Source: Pseudomonas sp. RIT-PI-AD (GTDB taxonomy: Bacteria; Pseudomonadota; Gammaproteobacteria; Pseudomonadales; Pseudomonadaceae). Taken from it: a DNA stretch of 64,000 nt. The notes beneath the pieces were generated by a model. It did not search any database. It saw only the letters and a list, made by a program, of their open reading frames with translations, and was not told the origin of the DNA. The stretch spans positions 96,471 to 160,470 of the forward strand of contig NZ_JANZKU010000010.1 of NCBI RefSeq assembly GCF_025642785.1. The letters run 5' to 3'. A program made the position numbers and the translations under genes. Shown in pieces: positions 45,964 through 56,972 of the stretch. Each line of letters starts with the position of its first letter. The first letter of the stretch is position 1.

Positions 45964-47043
45964 ATGTCAGCCACGTCCCGTCCCGGTTTCCTGCTGGCCT
46001 GCGCCGCCACCCTGCTGGCGCTGCTGGTGGTGCTGCTGGGCGCCTACACCCGGCTCACCCACGCTGGCCTCGGCTGCCCGGACTGGCCGGGGTGCTACGG
46101 CTTCATCCACGTACCGGCGACCGAGGCGCAATTGGCCCACGCCGAGGCGCGCTTCCCGGACGCGCCGGTGGAGGCCCACAAGGGCTGGAACGAAATGATC
46201 CATCGCTACTTCGCCGGCAGCCTCGGGCTGCTGGTGCTCGGGCTGGCCGCGCACGCCCTGCGCCGCCGCGGTCGCGACGGGCAACCGCTGAAGCTGCCGC
46301 TGCTGGTGCTCGCGGTGATCGTCGCCCAGGCCGCCTTCGGCATGTGGACGGTGACCCTCAAGCTCTGGCCGCAAGTGGTCACCGCTCACCTGCTCGGCGG
46401 TTTCGCCACCCTCGGCCTGCTGTTCCTGCTGGCCCTGCGATTGTCCGGGCGCGTTCCCGCCCAAGCGCCGTACGCGCCGCGCCTGCGCGTCCTCGCTGCG
46501 GCGTGCCTGGCGCTGGCGATCGGGCAGATCGCCCTGGGCGGCTGGGTCAGTTCGAACTACGCGGCCATGGCCTGCATCGACCTGCCCACCTGCCAGGGCC
46601 GATGGTGGCCGGACATGGATTTCGCCGCGGGCTTCAACCTGACCCAGCACATCGGCCCGAACTACCTCGGCGGCCAGCTCGACAGCGAGGCGCGCACCGC
46701 CATCCACCTGAGCCATCGGCTCGGCGCGGCGCTGCTCAGCCTGGCCCTGCTGACCCTCGCCTGGCGCCTCTGGCGGCATCACCTGGCCGGCCATGCCGGT
46801 CTGTTGCTGCTGGTGCTGGCGCTGCAGGTGGGCCTGGGGCTGAGCAACGTACTGTTCCACCTGCCGCTGCCGGTGGCGGTCGCCCATAACGGCGGCGGCG
46901 CCCTGCTGCTGCTCAGCCTGATCCTGGTGAACTACCGGCTCGCCGCCCACCGGCCGCGGGTGGCGGCCACCGACGACGCGCTCCGCCGCGACCCGCGCTG
47001 GCTGCCGCTGGACGATACGCCGCCGCGAAGCCGCGTGGCCTGA
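45964..47043 (+). CDS. ctaA: Haem A synthase
   Basis: 359 residues with eight membrane helices. Typical phrases are [37 protein letters not shown] and [17 protein letters not shown], with the conserved haem-binding His residues in IHRYF and LSHR. It converts haem O to haem A for subunit I. Start MSATSRP follows GAGGAG; an ATG five codons upstream overlaps that site. It is followed by cyoE (28 bp). Confidence 0.95.
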   Translation: MSATSRPGFLLACAATLLALLVVLLGAYTRLTHAGLGCPDWPGCYGFIHVPATEAQLAHAEARFPDAPVEAHKGWNEMIHRYFAGSLGLLVLGLAAHALRRRGRDGQPLKLPLLVLAVIVAQAAFGMWTVTLKLWPQVVTAHLLGGFATLGLLFLLALRLSGRVPAQAPYAPRLRVLAAACLALAIGQIALGGWVSSNYAAMACIDLPTCQGRWWPDMDFAAGFNLTQHIGPNYLGGQLDSEARTAIHLSHRLGAALLSLALLTLAWRLWRHHLAGHAGLLLLVLALQVGLGLSNVLFHLPLPVAVAHNGGGALLLLSLILVNYRLAAHRPRVAATDDALRRDPRWLPLDDTPPRSRVA

Positions 47044-47071
47044 GACGAAGACCAATGACGAGGAGAACGCC

Positions 47072-47968
47072 ATGGCTACCCTATTGAGCGAAAGCGGCCG
47101 CGCCGGCTGGCGCGATTACCTGGAGCTGACCAAGCCGAAGGTGGTGGTGCTGATGCTGATCACCTCCCTGGTGGGCATGTTCCTCGCCACCCGCGCCGGG
47201 GTGCCCTGGAGCGTCCTGCTGTTCGGCAACCTGGGCATCGCCCTGTGCGCCGGTTCCGCGGCGGCGGTGAACCACGTGGTCGACCGCCGCATCGATTCGC
47301 TGATGGCGCGCACCCACAAGCGGCCGCTGGCGGAGGGCCGGGTGTCGCCCTATGCCGCCCTGGGCTTTGCGTTGCTGCTGGCGCTGGCCGGGCAGGCGCT
47401 GCTGCTGGCCTTCACCAACCCGCTCACCGCCTGGCTGACCCTGGCCTCGCTGCTCGGCTACGCGGTGATCTACACCGGTTTCCTCAAGCGCGCGACGCCG
47501 CAGAACATCGTCATCGGCGGGGTGGCCGGGGCCGCGCCGCCGCTGCTCGGCTGGGTGGCGGTGACCGGCCAGGTGAGCGCCGAGCCCCTGCTGCTGGTGC
47601 TGATCATCTTCGCCTGGACCCCGCCGCACTTCTGGGCGCTGGCGATCCATCGCAAGGCGGAATACGCCAAGGCCGACATCCCCATGCTGCCGGTCACCCA
47701 TGGCGAGCACTACACCAAGGTGCACATCCTGCTCTACACCCTGGCGCTGTTCGCCATCAGCCTGATGCCCTACGTCATCCACATGAGCGGCGTGCTCTAC
47801 CTGGCCTGCGCCATCGGCCTGGGCGCGCGCTTCCTGCACTGGGCCTGGGCGCTTTACCGCGACAGCCGGCCGCAGGTGGCCATGGGCACCTTCAAGTACT
47901 CGATCGCCTACCTGTTCCTGCTGTTCATCGCCCTGCTGGTCGACCATTACCTGCTGCTGAACCTATGA
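47072..47968 (+). CDS. cyoE: Protohaem IX farnesyltransferase (haem O synthase)
   Basis: 298 residues with about nine membrane helices. The prenyl-diphosphate-binding motif is [20 protein letters not shown] with Asp71 and Asp75, and the second conserved loop is [20 protein letters not shown]. It attaches a farnesyl group to haem B, the step before CtaA. Its place between ctaA and sco supports a role for the caa3 oxidase rather than a bo3 oxidase. Confidence 0.97.
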   Translation: MATLLSESGRAGWRDYLELTKPKVVVLMLITSLVGMFLATRAGVPWSVLLFGNLGIALCAGSAAAVNHVVDRRIDSLMARTHKRPLAEGRVSPYAALGFALLLALAGQALLLAFTNPLTAWLTLASLLGYAVIYTGFLKRATPQNIVIGGVAGAAPPLLGWVAVTGQVSAEPLLLVLIIFAWTPPHFWALAIHRKAEYAKADIPMLPVTHGEHYTKVHILLYTLALFAISLMPYVIHMSGVLYLACAIGLGARFLHWAWALYRDSRPQVAMGTFKYSIAYLFLLFIALLVDHYLLLNL

Positions 47969-48050
47969 TGACCCGCTCCGTCCGCTGGCCGCGCCGTCGC
48001 GGCCTTCGACGACGACCGCATCACTTCACCGATCGAGTAAGCCAACGCCC

Positions 48051-48686
48051 ATGACCCGTGTGCAGAAAACCGTCTTCATCCTCGTCGCCATCGTCGCCCT
48101 GGTGATGGGCCTCACCCTGTACAAGGCCCTGAGCACCCAGCACCGCCAGGACCCCACGCAGTTGCTGGATGCCGGCATCGTGCTGCTGCCGCAGAGCCGC
48201 AGCCTGCCCGAGCTGAGCATGACCGACCAGGACGGCCAGCCGCTGCGGGTGGACCGCCTGACCGGGCGCTGGAGCCTGCTGTTCTTCGGCTACACCTTCT
48301 GCCCGGACATCTGCCCGACCACCCTGGCGCAGCTGCGCCAGCTCAAGGGCATGCTGCCCGCCCAGACCCGCGACCGCCTGCAGGTGATGCTGGTCAGCGT
48401 CGACCCGAACCGCGATACGCCGCCCCAGCTCAAGCAGTACCTGGGTTATTTCGACCCGGCGTTCAAGGGCGTCACCGGCGACCTCGACACCCTGCAGAAA
48501 TTCGCCAACGCGGTGAGCATCCCGTTCATCCCCGGCGACACCAGCAAGCCCAACTACACCGTCGACCACAGCGGCAACCTGGTGATCATCGGCCCGGACG
48601 GCACCCAGCGCGGTTTCATCCGCGCCCCGCTGGACAACGAGAAACTGCTCAAGCAGTTGCCCAGGCTGGTCGACAGCGAGGGATGA
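48051..48686 (+). CDS. senC: SCO1/SenC copper chaperone
   Basis: 211 residues. An N-terminal membrane anchor (about 7-27) is followed by a thioredoxin-like domain with the copper motif GYTFCPDICPTTLAQ (Cys84, Cys88) and the distal His in YTVDHSGN. It delivers copper to the CuA site of CoxB. Last gene of the oxidase operon; a strong bidirectional terminator follows 76 bp after the stop. Confidence 0.96.
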   Translation: MTRVQKTVFILVAIVALVMGLTLYKALSTQHRQDPTQLLDAGIVLLPQSRSLPELSMTDQDGQPLRVDRLTGRWSLLFFGYTFCPDICPTTLAQLRQLKGMLPAQTRDRLQVMLVSVDPNRDTPPQLKQYLGYFDPAFKGVTGDLDTLQKFANAVSIPFIPGDTSKPNYTVDHSGNLVIIGPDGTQRGFIRAPLDNEKLLKQLPRLVDSEG

Positions 48687-48762
48687 GGCCACCCGGGCGC
48701 CGCGGCCACCAAGCCCGTCGCGACACACCGCCAAGCCCTGGGCCATCCGAAGCCCGCGCATG

Positions 48763-48792
48763 AAAAAGCCCGCTACCTGAGCGGGCTTTTTC
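48763..48792. terminator. Bidirectional terminator between senC and metQ
   Basis: AAAAAGCCCGCT and AGCGGGCTTTTT form a perfect 12-bp stem with a 6-base loop and a T run on either strand. It lies between the convergent ends of the cox operon and metQ and should serve both. Confidence 0.93.
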
Positions 48793-48807
48793 GTGGCCGC
48801 GAACGGC

Positions 48808-49584
48808 TCAGAACGCCGGCACCACCGCACCCTTGTATTTTTCCAGGATGAACTGCTTCACCTCGGGACTGTGCAGCGCCTTGGCCAGCTTCTGCACCGC
48901 CTCGCTGTCCTTGTTGTCCTCGCGGGACACCAGGATGTTCACGTAGGGCGATTCGGCGCCCTCGATGGCCAGCGCGTCCCGGGTCGGGTTCAGCTTGGCT
49001 TCCAGGGCGTAGTTGGTGTTGATCAGCGCCAGGTCGACCTGGGACAGCACCCGCGGCAGGGTCGCCGCTTCCAGTTCGCGCACCTTGATGCCTTTCGGGT
49101 TGCCGACGATGTCCTTGGGCGTGGCCAGGATATCGGTGGCGTCCTTGAGGGTGATGACACCGGCCCTGGCCAGCAGCAGCAAGGCGCGGCCGCCGTTGGT
49201 GGCGTCGTTGGGGATTACCACCGAGGCACCCTGGGGCAGGTCTTCCAGGCGCTTGAACTTGCTCGAATAGGCGCCGAAAGGCTCGACGTGCACGCCGGCC
49301 ACGCTGACCAGTTGCACCGCGTCCTTGTGGCTCTTGTTGAACTCGTCCAGGTAGGGCTGGTGCTGGAAGAAGTTAGCGTCCAGGCGGCCCTGGGCCACTT
49401 GCACGTTGGGCTGGACGTAGTCGGTGAACACCTTGACCTCCAGCTCCACGCCTTGCTTGGCCAGTTGCGGCTTGAGGAATTCGAGGATTTCCGCGTGGGG
49501 CACCGGGGTCGCGGCGACTTTCAGGGCTTCCCCGTGGGCGGAGACGGCCACCAGGGTGGCGAGGGCGGCCAGCAGTTTTTTCAT
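48808..49584 (-). CDS. metQ: Methionine ABC transporter substrate-binding protein
   Basis: 258 residues. The signal peptide (MKKLLAALATLVAVSAHGEA) lacks a lipobox Cys, so the protein is probably free in the periplasm. Family phrases are VAATPVPHAEILEFLKPQLA, VFTDYVQPNVQVAQGRLDAN and FFQHQPYLDEFN. It binds D- or L-methionine for MetNI. The start is taken at the first Met of the signal peptide; the longer frame is spurious. Third gene of metN-metI-metQ. Confidence 0.95.
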   Translation of the reverse strand: MKKLLAALATLVAVSAHGEALKVAATPVPHAEILEFLKPQLAKQGVELEVKVFTDYVQPNVQVAQGRLDANFFQHQPYLDEFNKSHKDAVQLVSVAGVHVEPFGAYSSKFKRLEDLPQGASVVIPNDATNGGRALLLLARAGVITLKDATDILATPKDIVGNPKGIKVRELEAATLPRVLSQVDLALINTNYALEAKLNPTRDALAIEGAESPYVNILVSREDNKDSEAVQKLAKALHSPEVKQFILEKYKGAVVPAF

Positions 49585-49631
49585 GTTCGGACTCCTACTC
49601 GATAAGGCGCGGGCGCGACGGCGCCCACGGT

Positions 49632-50309
49632 TCATTTACGGGAAAAGTGCACCACCAGCCGATCGCCGAGGGTTTGCAGGACCTGCACCAGAACCAGCAG
49701 CAGGACCACGGTGACCACCATGACGTCGGTCTGGAAGCGCTGGTAGCCGAAGCGGATCGCCAGGTCGCCGAGCCCGCCGGCGCCGACCACCCCGGCCATC
49801 GCGGTATAGGACACCAGGGTGATGGCGGTGACCGTGGTGGCCGCGAGGATGCCCGGCCGGGCTTCCGGCAACAGGGCGTTGAGCACGATCTGCCAGGGTG
49901 TGGCGCCCATCGCCTGGGTCGCCTCGATGATGCCGCGGTCCACTTCGCGCAGGGCGGTCTCCACCAGCCGCGCGAAGAAGGGCGTGGCGCCCACCACCAA
50001 CGGCGGAATGGCGCCGGCGACCCCGAGGGAGGTGCCGGTGAGCAGCACGGTGAAGGGAATCATCACGATCAGCAGGATGATGAACGGCAGCGAGCGCAGC
50101 ACGTTGACCACCAGCGACAACAGGGCGTACAGGCCCCTTTGCTCGAACAACTGGCGCGGGCTGGTGAGGAACAGCAGCACGCCCAGCGGCAACCCCAGCA
50201 GCACGGTGAACAGCAGCGAGCCGCCGAGCATCATCAGGGTGTCGAGGGTGGCCAGCCAGATTTCGTACCAGTCGATGTTCTGGATCAGCGAAGCGAAGGA
50301 CGCGTCCAT
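49632..50309 (-). CDS. metI: Methionine ABC transporter permease
   Basis: 225 residues with five or six membrane helices. The coupling-helix phrase (EATQAMGATPWQIVLNALLP) contacts MetN, and SYTAMAGVVGAGGLGDLAIR is diagnostic. The inner-membrane channel for methionine uptake. Its ATG shares one base with the metN stop (TGATG), so translation is coupled. Confidence 0.96.
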   Translation of the reverse strand: MDASFASLIQNIDWYEIWLATLDTLMMLGGSLLFTVLLGLPLGVLLFLTSPRQLFEQRGLYALLSLVVNVLRSLPFIILLIVMIPFTVLLTGTSLGVAGAIPPLVVGATPFFARLVETALREVDRGIIEATQAMGATPWQIVLNALLPEARPGILAATTVTAITLVSYTAMAGVVGAGGLGDLAIRFGYQRFQTDVMVVTVVLLLVLVQVLQTLGDRLVVHFSRK

Positions 50310-51316
50310 CAGCGCAGCACCTCCAGGTGCACGTCGGCCTCGCGGAAGCAGGTCAGCGCCGCCTCCACGTCGCCGCCGGTGAGCGCCAGGGTCAGCTGGC
50401 CATAGGGGGTTTCCTTGATGCGGTCGATGCGCCCGGCGAGGATGCTGAAGTCCACCCCGGTCTGCCGCGCCACCGTGCCCAGCAGCGGCGCATAGGTGGC
50501 CTCGCCCTGAAAGGTCAGGCGCAGGATGCGCCCCGGCACGTGGCGGAAGTCGTCGTGTTGCTCGTGCTCGTCCACCTGCTCGGCTTCCAGGACGAAGCGC
50601 TGGGTGGTGGGGTGCTGCGGGTGGAGGAAGACATCGGAGACCGGGCCTTCCTCGACGATCACCCCGGCGTCCATCACCGCGACCCGGTCGCAGACCCGGC
50701 GGATCACGTCCATCTCATGGGTGATGAGCACCACGGTGAGCTTCAGCTCGCGGTTGATTTCCGCCAGCAGTTGCAGCACCTGCGCGGTGGTCTGCGGGTC
50801 GAGCGCGCTGGTGGCCTCGTCGCAGAGCAGGATCTTCGGCTGGGTGGCGAGGGCGCGGGCGATGCCGACCCGCTGCTTCTGCCCGCCGGACAGCTGTGCC
50901 GGGTACTTCTTCGCATGGTCGGACAGGCCGACCCGCGCCAGCAGCTCGGCGACCCGCGCGTCGATCTGGCGGGCGCCCAGCTCGCCGGCCAGGCGCAGGG
51001 GCAGGGCGACGTTGTCGGCGACGGTCTTGGACGACAGCAGGTTGAAGTGCTGGAAGATCATCCCGACGCGCTGGCGGAAGCGCCGCAGGCCTTCGCTGCC
51101 CAGGGCGGTGACGTCTTCGCCGTCGACCAGGATGCGTCCGCCGCTGGGCTCTTCGAGGCGGTTGATCAGCCGCAGCAGGGTGCTCTTGCCGGCGCCGGAG
51201 TGGCCGATCAGGCCGAAGATCTGCCCGCCTTCGATGCTCAGGCAGCTGGAATGCAACGCGGGAATTTCGCGTGCGCCGACCCTGTAGGTCTTGTGGACGT
51301 TATGGAACTCGATCAC
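50309..51316 (-). CDS. metN: Methionine ABC transporter ATPase
   Basis: 335 residues from GTG ([13 protein letters not shown]). The Walker A motif GHSGAGKST is at about 38-46, the signature [15 protein letters not shown] follows, and Walker B is [13 protein letters not shown]. The C-terminal 90 residues form a NIL regulatory domain, which binds methionine and inhibits transport in E. coli. The GTG is chosen because it matches the N-terminus of P. aeruginosa MetN as I remember it; a frame 19 codons longer is open but unlikely. Confidence 0.95.
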   Translation of the reverse strand: MIEFHNVHKTYRVGAREIPALHSSCLSIEGGQIFGLIGHSGAGKSTLLRLINRLEEPSGGRILVDGEDVTALGSEGLRRFRQRVGMIFQHFNLLSSKTVADNVALPLRLAGELGARQIDARVAELLARVGLSDHAKKYPAQLSGGQKQRVGIARALATQPKILLCDEATSALDPQTTAQVLQLLAEINRELKLTVVLITHEMDVIRRVCDRVAVMDAGVIVEEGPVSDVFLHPQHPTTQRFVLEAEQVDEHEQHDDFRHVPGRILRLTFQGEATYAPLLGTVARQTGVDFSILAGRIDRIKETPYGQLTLALTGGDVEAALTCFREADVHLEVLR

Positions 51317-51675
51317 GGGGCGAACCTTGTGGGTGCGAGGAATAGCGGGGTGGGGCGTTTGGCCGGCGCGCATTTTAGCCTGAACCCTTATACGAACTTA
51401 GTTTTTATTGAGCGAGCTCGCGACTGAAATGGAATAAGTCGATGAGCGGCCCGGCGCTCCGGGCACCGCTCGTGCATCGCGGTTGAACGTCTCCCGGCCA
51501 ACACCGTCACTACCTAACACGCGGTATCGGCCGTTCGGCCTACCGCGCCTGAACCCTTGGCGGGTCCCTTTCGGGGATGCGCCGATCCTGTTCGTGACGG
51601 GTGGTCCGCGATCGAGGCCCCCGCAATTAGAAACCGACCCTGCGGGGTTACAGCCTAACCGAGGAGCTACATCCG
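51317..51675. promoter_or_regulatory. Divergent metN/katE control region
   Basis: This 359-bp gap holds the promoters of metNIQ (leftwards) and katE (rightwards). An AT-rich patch at about 51385-51420, with TATAAG on the minus strand, is the likely metN promoter area. Nearer katE, several short GC hairpins (for example GGTATCGGCC/GGCCTACC around 51522-51543) are visible. No specific regulator site or gene was identified. Confidence 0.5.
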
Positions 51676-53820
51676 ATGGACAGCAAGCAACCCGACGCGA
51701 AATCCAGCGAGCTCGCAGGCACCCAGACGCTCGACCGTGGCAACAGCAACGCCAAGCTGGAAAGCCTCGAACGCTTCCGCAGCGACGCCACCGGCGCCGC
51801 GCTGCGCACCAACCAGGGCGTGAAAATCTCGGATAACCAGAACACGCTCAAGGTGGGCGAGCGTGGCCCGTCGCTGCTCGAAGACTTCATCATGCGCGAG
51901 AAGATCACCCATTTCGACCATGAGCGCATCCCCGAGCGGATCGTGCATGCCCGCGGCACCGCGGCCCATGGTTACTTCCAGGTCTACGAGCCGCTGGGCA
52001 AGAAACTCTCCAAGGCCGGCTTCCTCCAGGACCCGAAGAAGAAAACCCCGGTGTTCGTGCGCTTCTCCACCGTGCAGGGCCCGCGCGGCTCCGGCGACAC
52101 CGTGCGCGACGTGCGCGGCTTCGCGGTCAAGTTCTACACCGACGAGGGTAACTTCGACCTGGTCGGCAACAACATGCCGGTGTTCTTCATCCAGGACGCG
52201 ATCAAGTTCCCCGACTTCGTCCACGCGGTGAAACCCGAGCCGCACAACGAAATCCCCACCGGCGGCAGCGCCCACGACACCTTCTGGGACTTCGTGTCGC
52301 TGGTGCCGGAATCCGCGCACATGGTGATGTGGGCGATGAGCGACCGCGCCATCCCGGTGAACCTGCGCAGCATGCAGGGCTTCGGCATCCACACCTTCCG
52401 GATGATCGACACCGCCGGCAAGTCGCGCTTCGTCAAGTTCCACTGGAAGCCTGCCCAGGGCGTGCGCTCCCTGGTCTGGGACGAGGCGCAGAAGCTCGCC
52501 GGCAAGGACACCGACGCCCACCGTCGCGACCTCTGGGAAGCCATCGAGAGCGGCGACTACCCGGAATGGGAACTGGGCGTGCAGATCGTCGAGGAACAGG
52601 ACGAGCACACGTTCGAGTTCGACCTGCTCGACCCGACCAAGATCATCCCCGAAGAGCTGGTGCCGGTGACCCCCATCGGCAAGATGGTGCTCAACCGCAA
52701 CCCGGACAGCTTCTTCGCCGAGACCGAGCAGGTGGCCTTCTGCCCGTCGCACATCGTCCCCGGCATCGACTTTTCCAACGATCCGCTGCTGCAGGGCCGG
52801 CTGTTCTCCTACACCGATACCCAGATCAGCCGTCTGGGCGGGCCGAACTTCCACGAGATCCCGATCAACCGTCCGCTGGCGCCCAACCACAGCAACCAGC
52901 GCGACGCCCAGCACCGCATGCGCATCGACAAGGGCCGCGCCTCCTACGAGCCCAACTCGATCGACGGCGGCTGGCCCAAGGAAACCCCGCCGGGCCCGGT
53001 GGATGGCGGCTTCGAGACCTACTATGAGCGGGTCGACGCGCACAAGGTGCGCCAGCGCAGCGAATCCTTCGCCGACCACTTCTCCCAGGCCGCGCTGTTC
53101 TACCACAGCCTCTCCAAGCCGGAGCAGGACCACGTGGTCGATGCTTACGGATTCGAGCTAGGCAAGGTGGAACGCCAATGGATCCGCGAGCGTGAGGTGA
53201 AGGAAATCCTCGCCAACATCGACCTCGAGCTGGCCCAGCGTGTCGCCCGCAAGATCGGCGTCGAACCGCCGACCGCGCCGACCGTGCCGCCGAAGAAACT
53301 GTCCCTCGACAAGTCGCCTGCCCTCAGCCAGCTCAACCTGCTGTCCGGCAAGATCAAGGGCTTCAAGGTCGCCGTGCTGATCGCCGACGGCGTCAACGGC
53401 ACCGAGGTGGACGCCATCAAGACCGCGCTGAAAGGCCAGGGCGCCCACGTCAAGGTGCTCGGCCCCACCGCCGGCCCGGTGAAGGACGCCAACGGCAAGG
53501 CGATCCCGGTGGACGGCTCGGCCGAAGGCCTGCCGTCGGTCGCCGTGGATGCGGTGTTCGTCCCCGGCGGCGCGCAGAGCGTCAAGGCGATGATGAACGA
53601 CGGCGTGGTCAAGCATTACCTGCTGGAGGCCTACAAGCACCTCAAGGCCATCGCCCTAACCGGCGAAGCCAAGGACCTGTTGCAGGCCGTGCACCTCGAC
53701 CCCGACGAAGGCCTGATCGCGGGTGCCGACGTCAAGGCGGTGCAGCGTCCGTTCTTCGACGCCATGGCCAAGCACCGCGTCTGGGCCCGCATGCCGAAGA
53801 TCAAATCGATCCCGGCCTGA
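51676..53820 (+). CDS. katE: Large-subunit catalase HPII
   Basis: 714 residues, a clade II large catalase. The active-site His is His91 in [14 protein letters not shown], with Asn in [13 protein letters not shown] and the haem Tyr in LFSYTDTQ. The C-terminal 150 residues ([37 protein letters not shown]) form the flavodoxin/class-I-amidotransferase-like domain specific to HPII. It decomposes hydrogen peroxide in the cytoplasm, usually in stationary phase under RpoS. A terminator follows. Confidence 0.97.
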   Translation: MDSKQPDAKSSELAGTQTLDRGNSNAKLESLERFRSDATGAALRTNQGVKISDNQNTLKVGERGPSLLEDFIMREKITHFDHERIPERIVHARGTAAHGYFQVYEPLGKKLSKAGFLQDPKKKTPVFVRFSTVQGPRGSGDTVRDVRGFAVKFYTDEGNFDLVGNNMPVFFIQDAIKFPDFVHAVKPEPHNEIPTGGSAHDTFWDFVSLVPESAHMVMWAMSDRAIPVNLRSMQGFGIHTFRMIDTAGKSRFVKFHWKPAQGVRSLVWDEAQKLAGKDTDAHRRDLWEAIESGDYPEWELGVQIVEEQDEHTFEFDLLDPTKIIPEELVPVTPIGKMVLNRNPDSFFAETEQVAFCPSHIVPGIDFSNDPLLQGRLFSYTDTQISRLGGPNFHEIPINRPLAPNHSNQRDAQHRMRIDKGRASYEPNSIDGGWPKETPPGPVDGGFETYYERVDAHKVRQRSESFADHFSQAALFYHSLSKPEQDHVVDAYGFELGKVERQWIREREVKEILANIDLELAQRVARKIGVEPPTAPTVPPKKLSLDKSPALSQLNLLSGKIKGFKVAVLIADGVNGTEVDAIKTALKGQGAHVKVLGPTAGPVKDANGKAIPVDGSAEGLPSVAVDAVFVPGGAQSVKAMMNDGVVKHYLLEAYKHLKAIALTGEAKDLLQAVHLDPDEGLIAGADVKAVQRPFFDAMAKHRVWARMPKIKSIPA

Positions 53821-53860
53821 TCCCGCTGCCCATGACCGACCCTCCGGGGCCGGTCGAACC

Positions 53861-53893
53861 AGCCCCCGTTGCCTGCCGGCACGGGGGCTTTTT
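53861..53893 (+). terminator. Rho-independent terminator after katE
   Basis: AGCCCCCGT and ACGGGGGCT form a 9-bp stem around a loop of about 11 bases, followed by TTTTT, 41 bp after the katE stop. Confidence 0.9.
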
Positions 53894-54042
53894 CATGGGC
53901 GCGGTTCCGGCCGGCCTGGGGGTAGGCCGGCCTAGGGCGCCATCCCGTCTGGGTGGCGGACAGTCCAGCCGGGGGAACCCCGGCATTGGTTAATGCCCCC
54001 GTTTGGGGCACACTTGCCCGCTTGTCGGAAAGGAAGCCCCCT

Positions 54043-55194
54043 ATGCAACGCGAGCGCTTGGCCGGCCTGGATTTCTTGCGGGGCTTCGCCGCGCTCTGGG
54101 TCTTGCTGTTCCACTACGTCGAACGGGTCGCACCGGCCTATCAAGGGCCCTTGTCCCGCTATGTCCTTCACGTCGGCTGGAACGGCGTGGACCTGTTCTT
54201 CGTCCTCAGCGGATTCCTGATCGGTTCCATCCTCGCCTCGAACCGGCAGGAAGGGGTCGGTGGGTTCCTGGTCAGGCGGGTGTTCCGCATCTATCCGGCC
54301 TATCTGGTCATCGTGCTGGTCTGCCTGTGTTTCAGCCGGCCGGAACTGCGCCACAACAGCGGCTTGCTGCTGAGCCACCTGTTCATGGTGCACAACCTCA
54401 CCCCCGGGTATGGCGGGGCGATCAACGGGGTGTTGTGGACCCTCGGCGCCGAATTCCAGTTCTATCTCCTGGCGGCCCTGCTGCTCTGCCTGCCGCAGCG
54501 CCGGTCGCTGTGGTGGACCCTCACCCTGGGGATGCTCCTGCTGTCCGTCGCGGCCCGCTACGCGGCGTTCCATCGCTACGGCAGCGATGCCGAGCGCTTC
54601 TTCCACGGCACCTTGTTGCCCGGCATGCTCGGGCTGTTCGCCGCGGGGTTCGCGGTGGTGAAGCTGAAGCCGGCCCTGCAACCCCGGGTGGAGCGGCATT
54701 TCGCGCTGTTCGTCGCCACCGGCGCGGCGCTCCTGGGCGTCTTCCTGGCCTGGTTGCAGGGCTACGTCGGCAACTACTGGGACGCGGAAATCCCCACGGT
54801 CTTCGGCCGTCTGTTCTCCTCGCTGGTGTTCGGTTACCTGGTGCTGGTGTTCGCCTGCACGCCGCCGGCCGTGGGGCGCTTCCTCCGCCGCAGCGGCTGG
54901 GTGTTCCTCGGCGAGATCAGCTATGGCATCTACCTGACCCACCTGCTGGTCATGGAGAAGATGGCGACCCTGGTCGCCCGCCACAGCCCGGACCTGCCCT
55001 GGTTCCTGTACCTGGCCGGGGTGCTGGCGCTGGTCATGCTGGGCTCGACCGCCCTCTACGTCTGCATCGAGAAGCCGTTCATCGCCCTCGGCAAACGGGT
55101 GGCGGAAGGGCTGTTCGGCCGCGCCGCAGCGCGCGAGCCGGTGTCCGCCACCCAACTGAGCCGCGACCAAGCGGAAACGCGCAGCGCGCCCTGA
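54043..55194 (+). CDS. Acyltransferase-3 family membrane protein
   Basis: 383 residues with about ten membrane helices. The start RLAGLDFLRGFAALWVLLFH is the typical acyltransferase-3 signature with the conserved Arg and His; NGVDLFFVLSGFLIGSILA follows. Members transfer acetyl or other acyl groups to surface polysaccharides or lipids. The acceptor is unknown and no glycan cluster is nearby. AAGGA precedes the ATG; a longer frame to 53953 is unlikely. Confidence 0.9.
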   Translation: MQRERLAGLDFLRGFAALWVLLFHYVERVAPAYQGPLSRYVLHVGWNGVDLFFVLSGFLIGSILASNRQEGVGGFLVRRVFRIYPAYLVIVLVCLCFSRPELRHNSGLLLSHLFMVHNLTPGYGGAINGVLWTLGAEFQFYLLAALLLCLPQRRSLWWTLTLGMLLLSVAARYAAFHRYGSDAERFFHGTLLPGMLGLFAAGFAVVKLKPALQPRVERHFALFVATGAALLGVFLAWLQGYVGNYWDAEIPTVFGRLFSSLVFGYLVLVFACTPPAVGRFLRRSGWVFLGEISYGIYLTHLLVMEKMATLVARHSPDLPWFLYLAGVLALVMLGSTALYVCIEKPFIALGKRVAEGLFGRAAAREPVSATQLSRDQAETRSAP

Positions 55195-55246
55195 GCGAGC
55201 GCCGCGGGCGAGAGAGCAGGGCGGACCGGCGAGGCCCGCCCGCCGT

Positions 55247-56077
55247 TCAACCGTTGAAGGTGTCCGGGTCCGGGCCCAGGCGATGCTGGCGGTCCAGGCC
55301 GGCGATCGCCTGCATGTCGGCCTCGTCCAGCTGGAAATCGAAGATCTGCGCGTTTTCCTCGATTCGCTTCGGCGTGGCCGATTTCGGGAAGACGATGGAG
55401 CCGAGCTGGATGTGCCAGCGCAGGATCACCTGCGCCGGGCTCTTGCCATGCTTGGCTGCCAACTGCTGCACCCGCGGGTCGGCGAGCAACTCGCCGCCCT
55501 GGGCCAGCGGGCTCCAGGCCTCGGTGGCGATGCCCTTGTAGACGCCGAACTCGCGCAGTGCGGCCTGTTGCAGCCAGGGGTGCACCTCGATCTGATTCAC
55601 CGCCGGCACCACGCCGGTTTCCATGATCAGCGCCTCGATGTCGTCGGGGCGGAAGTTGGACACCCCCACCGACTTCACCCGACCTTCTTCGCGCAGGCGC
55701 AGCAGGGCTTTCCAGCTGTCGAGGAACAGGCCCTTGTCCGGGCAGGGCCAGTGGATCAGGTAGAGGTCGACGTAATCCAGCTTGAGCCGCTCCAGGCTCT
55801 CGTCGAACGCCGCCAGCGCCGAGTCGTAGCCCTGGCGATCGTTCCACAGCTTGGTGGTGACGAAGAGCTGCTCGCGGGGTACGCCGGAACCGGCCAGCCC
55901 CTGGCCGACGCCGGCTTCGTTGCCGTAGATGGCGGCGGTGTCGATGTGCCGGTAGCCGAGGCCGAGGGCGGTTTCCACCAGGGCGGCGGCCTCCGCGTCG
56001 GGGGTGCGCCAGGTGCCCAGGCCGAGCTGGGGAATCTGCCGGCCGTCGTTGAGCTGGACGAGGGGGATCGAGGTCAT
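55247..56077 (-). CDS. Aldo/keto reductase (2,5-diketogluconate reductase-like)
   Basis: 276 residues, the short prokaryotic AKR5 size. The catalytic tetrad is visible: Asp and Tyr in RHIDTAAIYGNE, Lys in FVTTKLW and His in LYLIHWP. The NADPH site lies near IVFPKSATPKRIEEN. It reduces aldehydes or keto sugars with NADPH. Start MTSIPLVQL follows GGAGAG; a longer frame is spurious. It appears monocistronic between the acyltransferase gene (convergent) and znuB. Confidence 0.92.
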   Translation of the reverse strand: MTSIPLVQLNDGRQIPQLGLGTWRTPDAEAAALVETALGLGYRHIDTAAIYGNEAGVGQGLAGSGVPREQLFVTTKLWNDRQGYDSALAAFDESLERLKLDYVDLYLIHWPCPDKGLFLDSWKALLRLREEGRVKSVGVSNFRPDDIEALIMETGVVPAVNQIEVHPWLQQAALREFGVYKGIATEAWSPLAQGGELLADPRVQQLAAKHGKSPAQVILRWHIQLGSIVFPKSATPKRIEENAQIFDFQLDEADMQAIAGLDRQHRLGPDPDTFNG

Positions 56078-56186
56078 GGTCTCTCCGGGATGAGGATCGA
56101 GCGTTTCGCGGCCGCCTGGCGGCCACCCGTGGGACATGTGACCGGCCGCCGGCGAACTTTCTCCCGTCGATGCGCCGCCGCCGGTC

Positions 56187-56972
56187 TCAGGCCCGGCGCG
56201 GCAGGGCGAAGCTGAGCAGGAACAGGCCGGCGGCGGCGACCACGATGGACGGGCCGGCCGGGGTGTCCTTGAACCAGGACAGCGCCAGCCCGGCGCAGAC
56301 CGCCAGCAGGCCGAGCAGGCTGGCGCCGCCGGCCATCTGCTCCGGGGTGCGCGCGTGGCGCTGGGCGGCGGCGGCCGGGATGATCAGCAGCGAGGTGATC
56401 AGCAGCACCCCGACGATCTTCATCGCCACCGCGATCACCACCGCGATCAGCACCATCAGCGCCAGGCGGATCGCCGCCACCGGCAGGCCCTCGACCCGCG
56501 CCAGCTCCTCGTGCACGGTGATCGCCAGCAGCGGCCGCCACAGCGGCACCAGCAGGACCAGCACCAGGGCGCTGCCGCCGAGGATCCAGGCCAGGTCGGT
56601 GGGGCTCACCGCCAGCAGGTCGCCGAACAGGTAGCCCATCAGGTCGATGCGCACGTCGGGCATGAAGCTCAGCGCCACCAGGCCCAAAGACAGGGTGCTG
56701 TGGGCGAGGATGCCGAGCAGGGTGTCCGAGGCCAGCGGCTGGCGCTGTTGCAGGGTCACCAGCAGCACCGCGAGCAGCACGCAGCCGACGGTCACCGCCA
56801 GGGTCGGGCTGACGTCGAGCATCAGGCCGAGGGCCACCCCGAGCAGCGCCGCGTGGGACAGGGTGTCGCCGAAATAGGCCATGCGCCGCCAGACCACGAA
56901 GGACCCGAGCGGGCCGGCCACCAGGGCCAGGGCCAGGCCGGCGAGCAGGGCGTTGAGCAGGAAATCAGCCAT
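56187..56972 (-). CDS. znuB: Zinc ABC transporter permease
   Basis: 261 residues with about eight membrane helices. The family phrases are [20 protein letters not shown] and [20 protein letters not shown]. The inner-membrane channel for zinc. It overlaps znuC by 8 bp and ends the zur-znuC-znuB unit. Confidence 0.96.
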   Translation of the reverse strand: MADFLLNALLAGLALALVAGPLGSFVVWRRMAYFGDTLSHAALLGVALGLMLDVSPTLAVTVGCVLLAVLLVTLQQRQPLASDTLLGILAHSTLSLGLVALSFMPDVRIDLMGYLFGDLLAVSPTDLAWILGGSALVLVLLVPLWRPLLAITVHEELARVEGLPVAAIRLALMVLIAVVIAVAMKIVGVLLITSLLIIPAAAAQRHARTPEQMAGGASLLGLLAVCAGLALSWFKDTPAGPSIVVAAAGLFLLSFALPRRA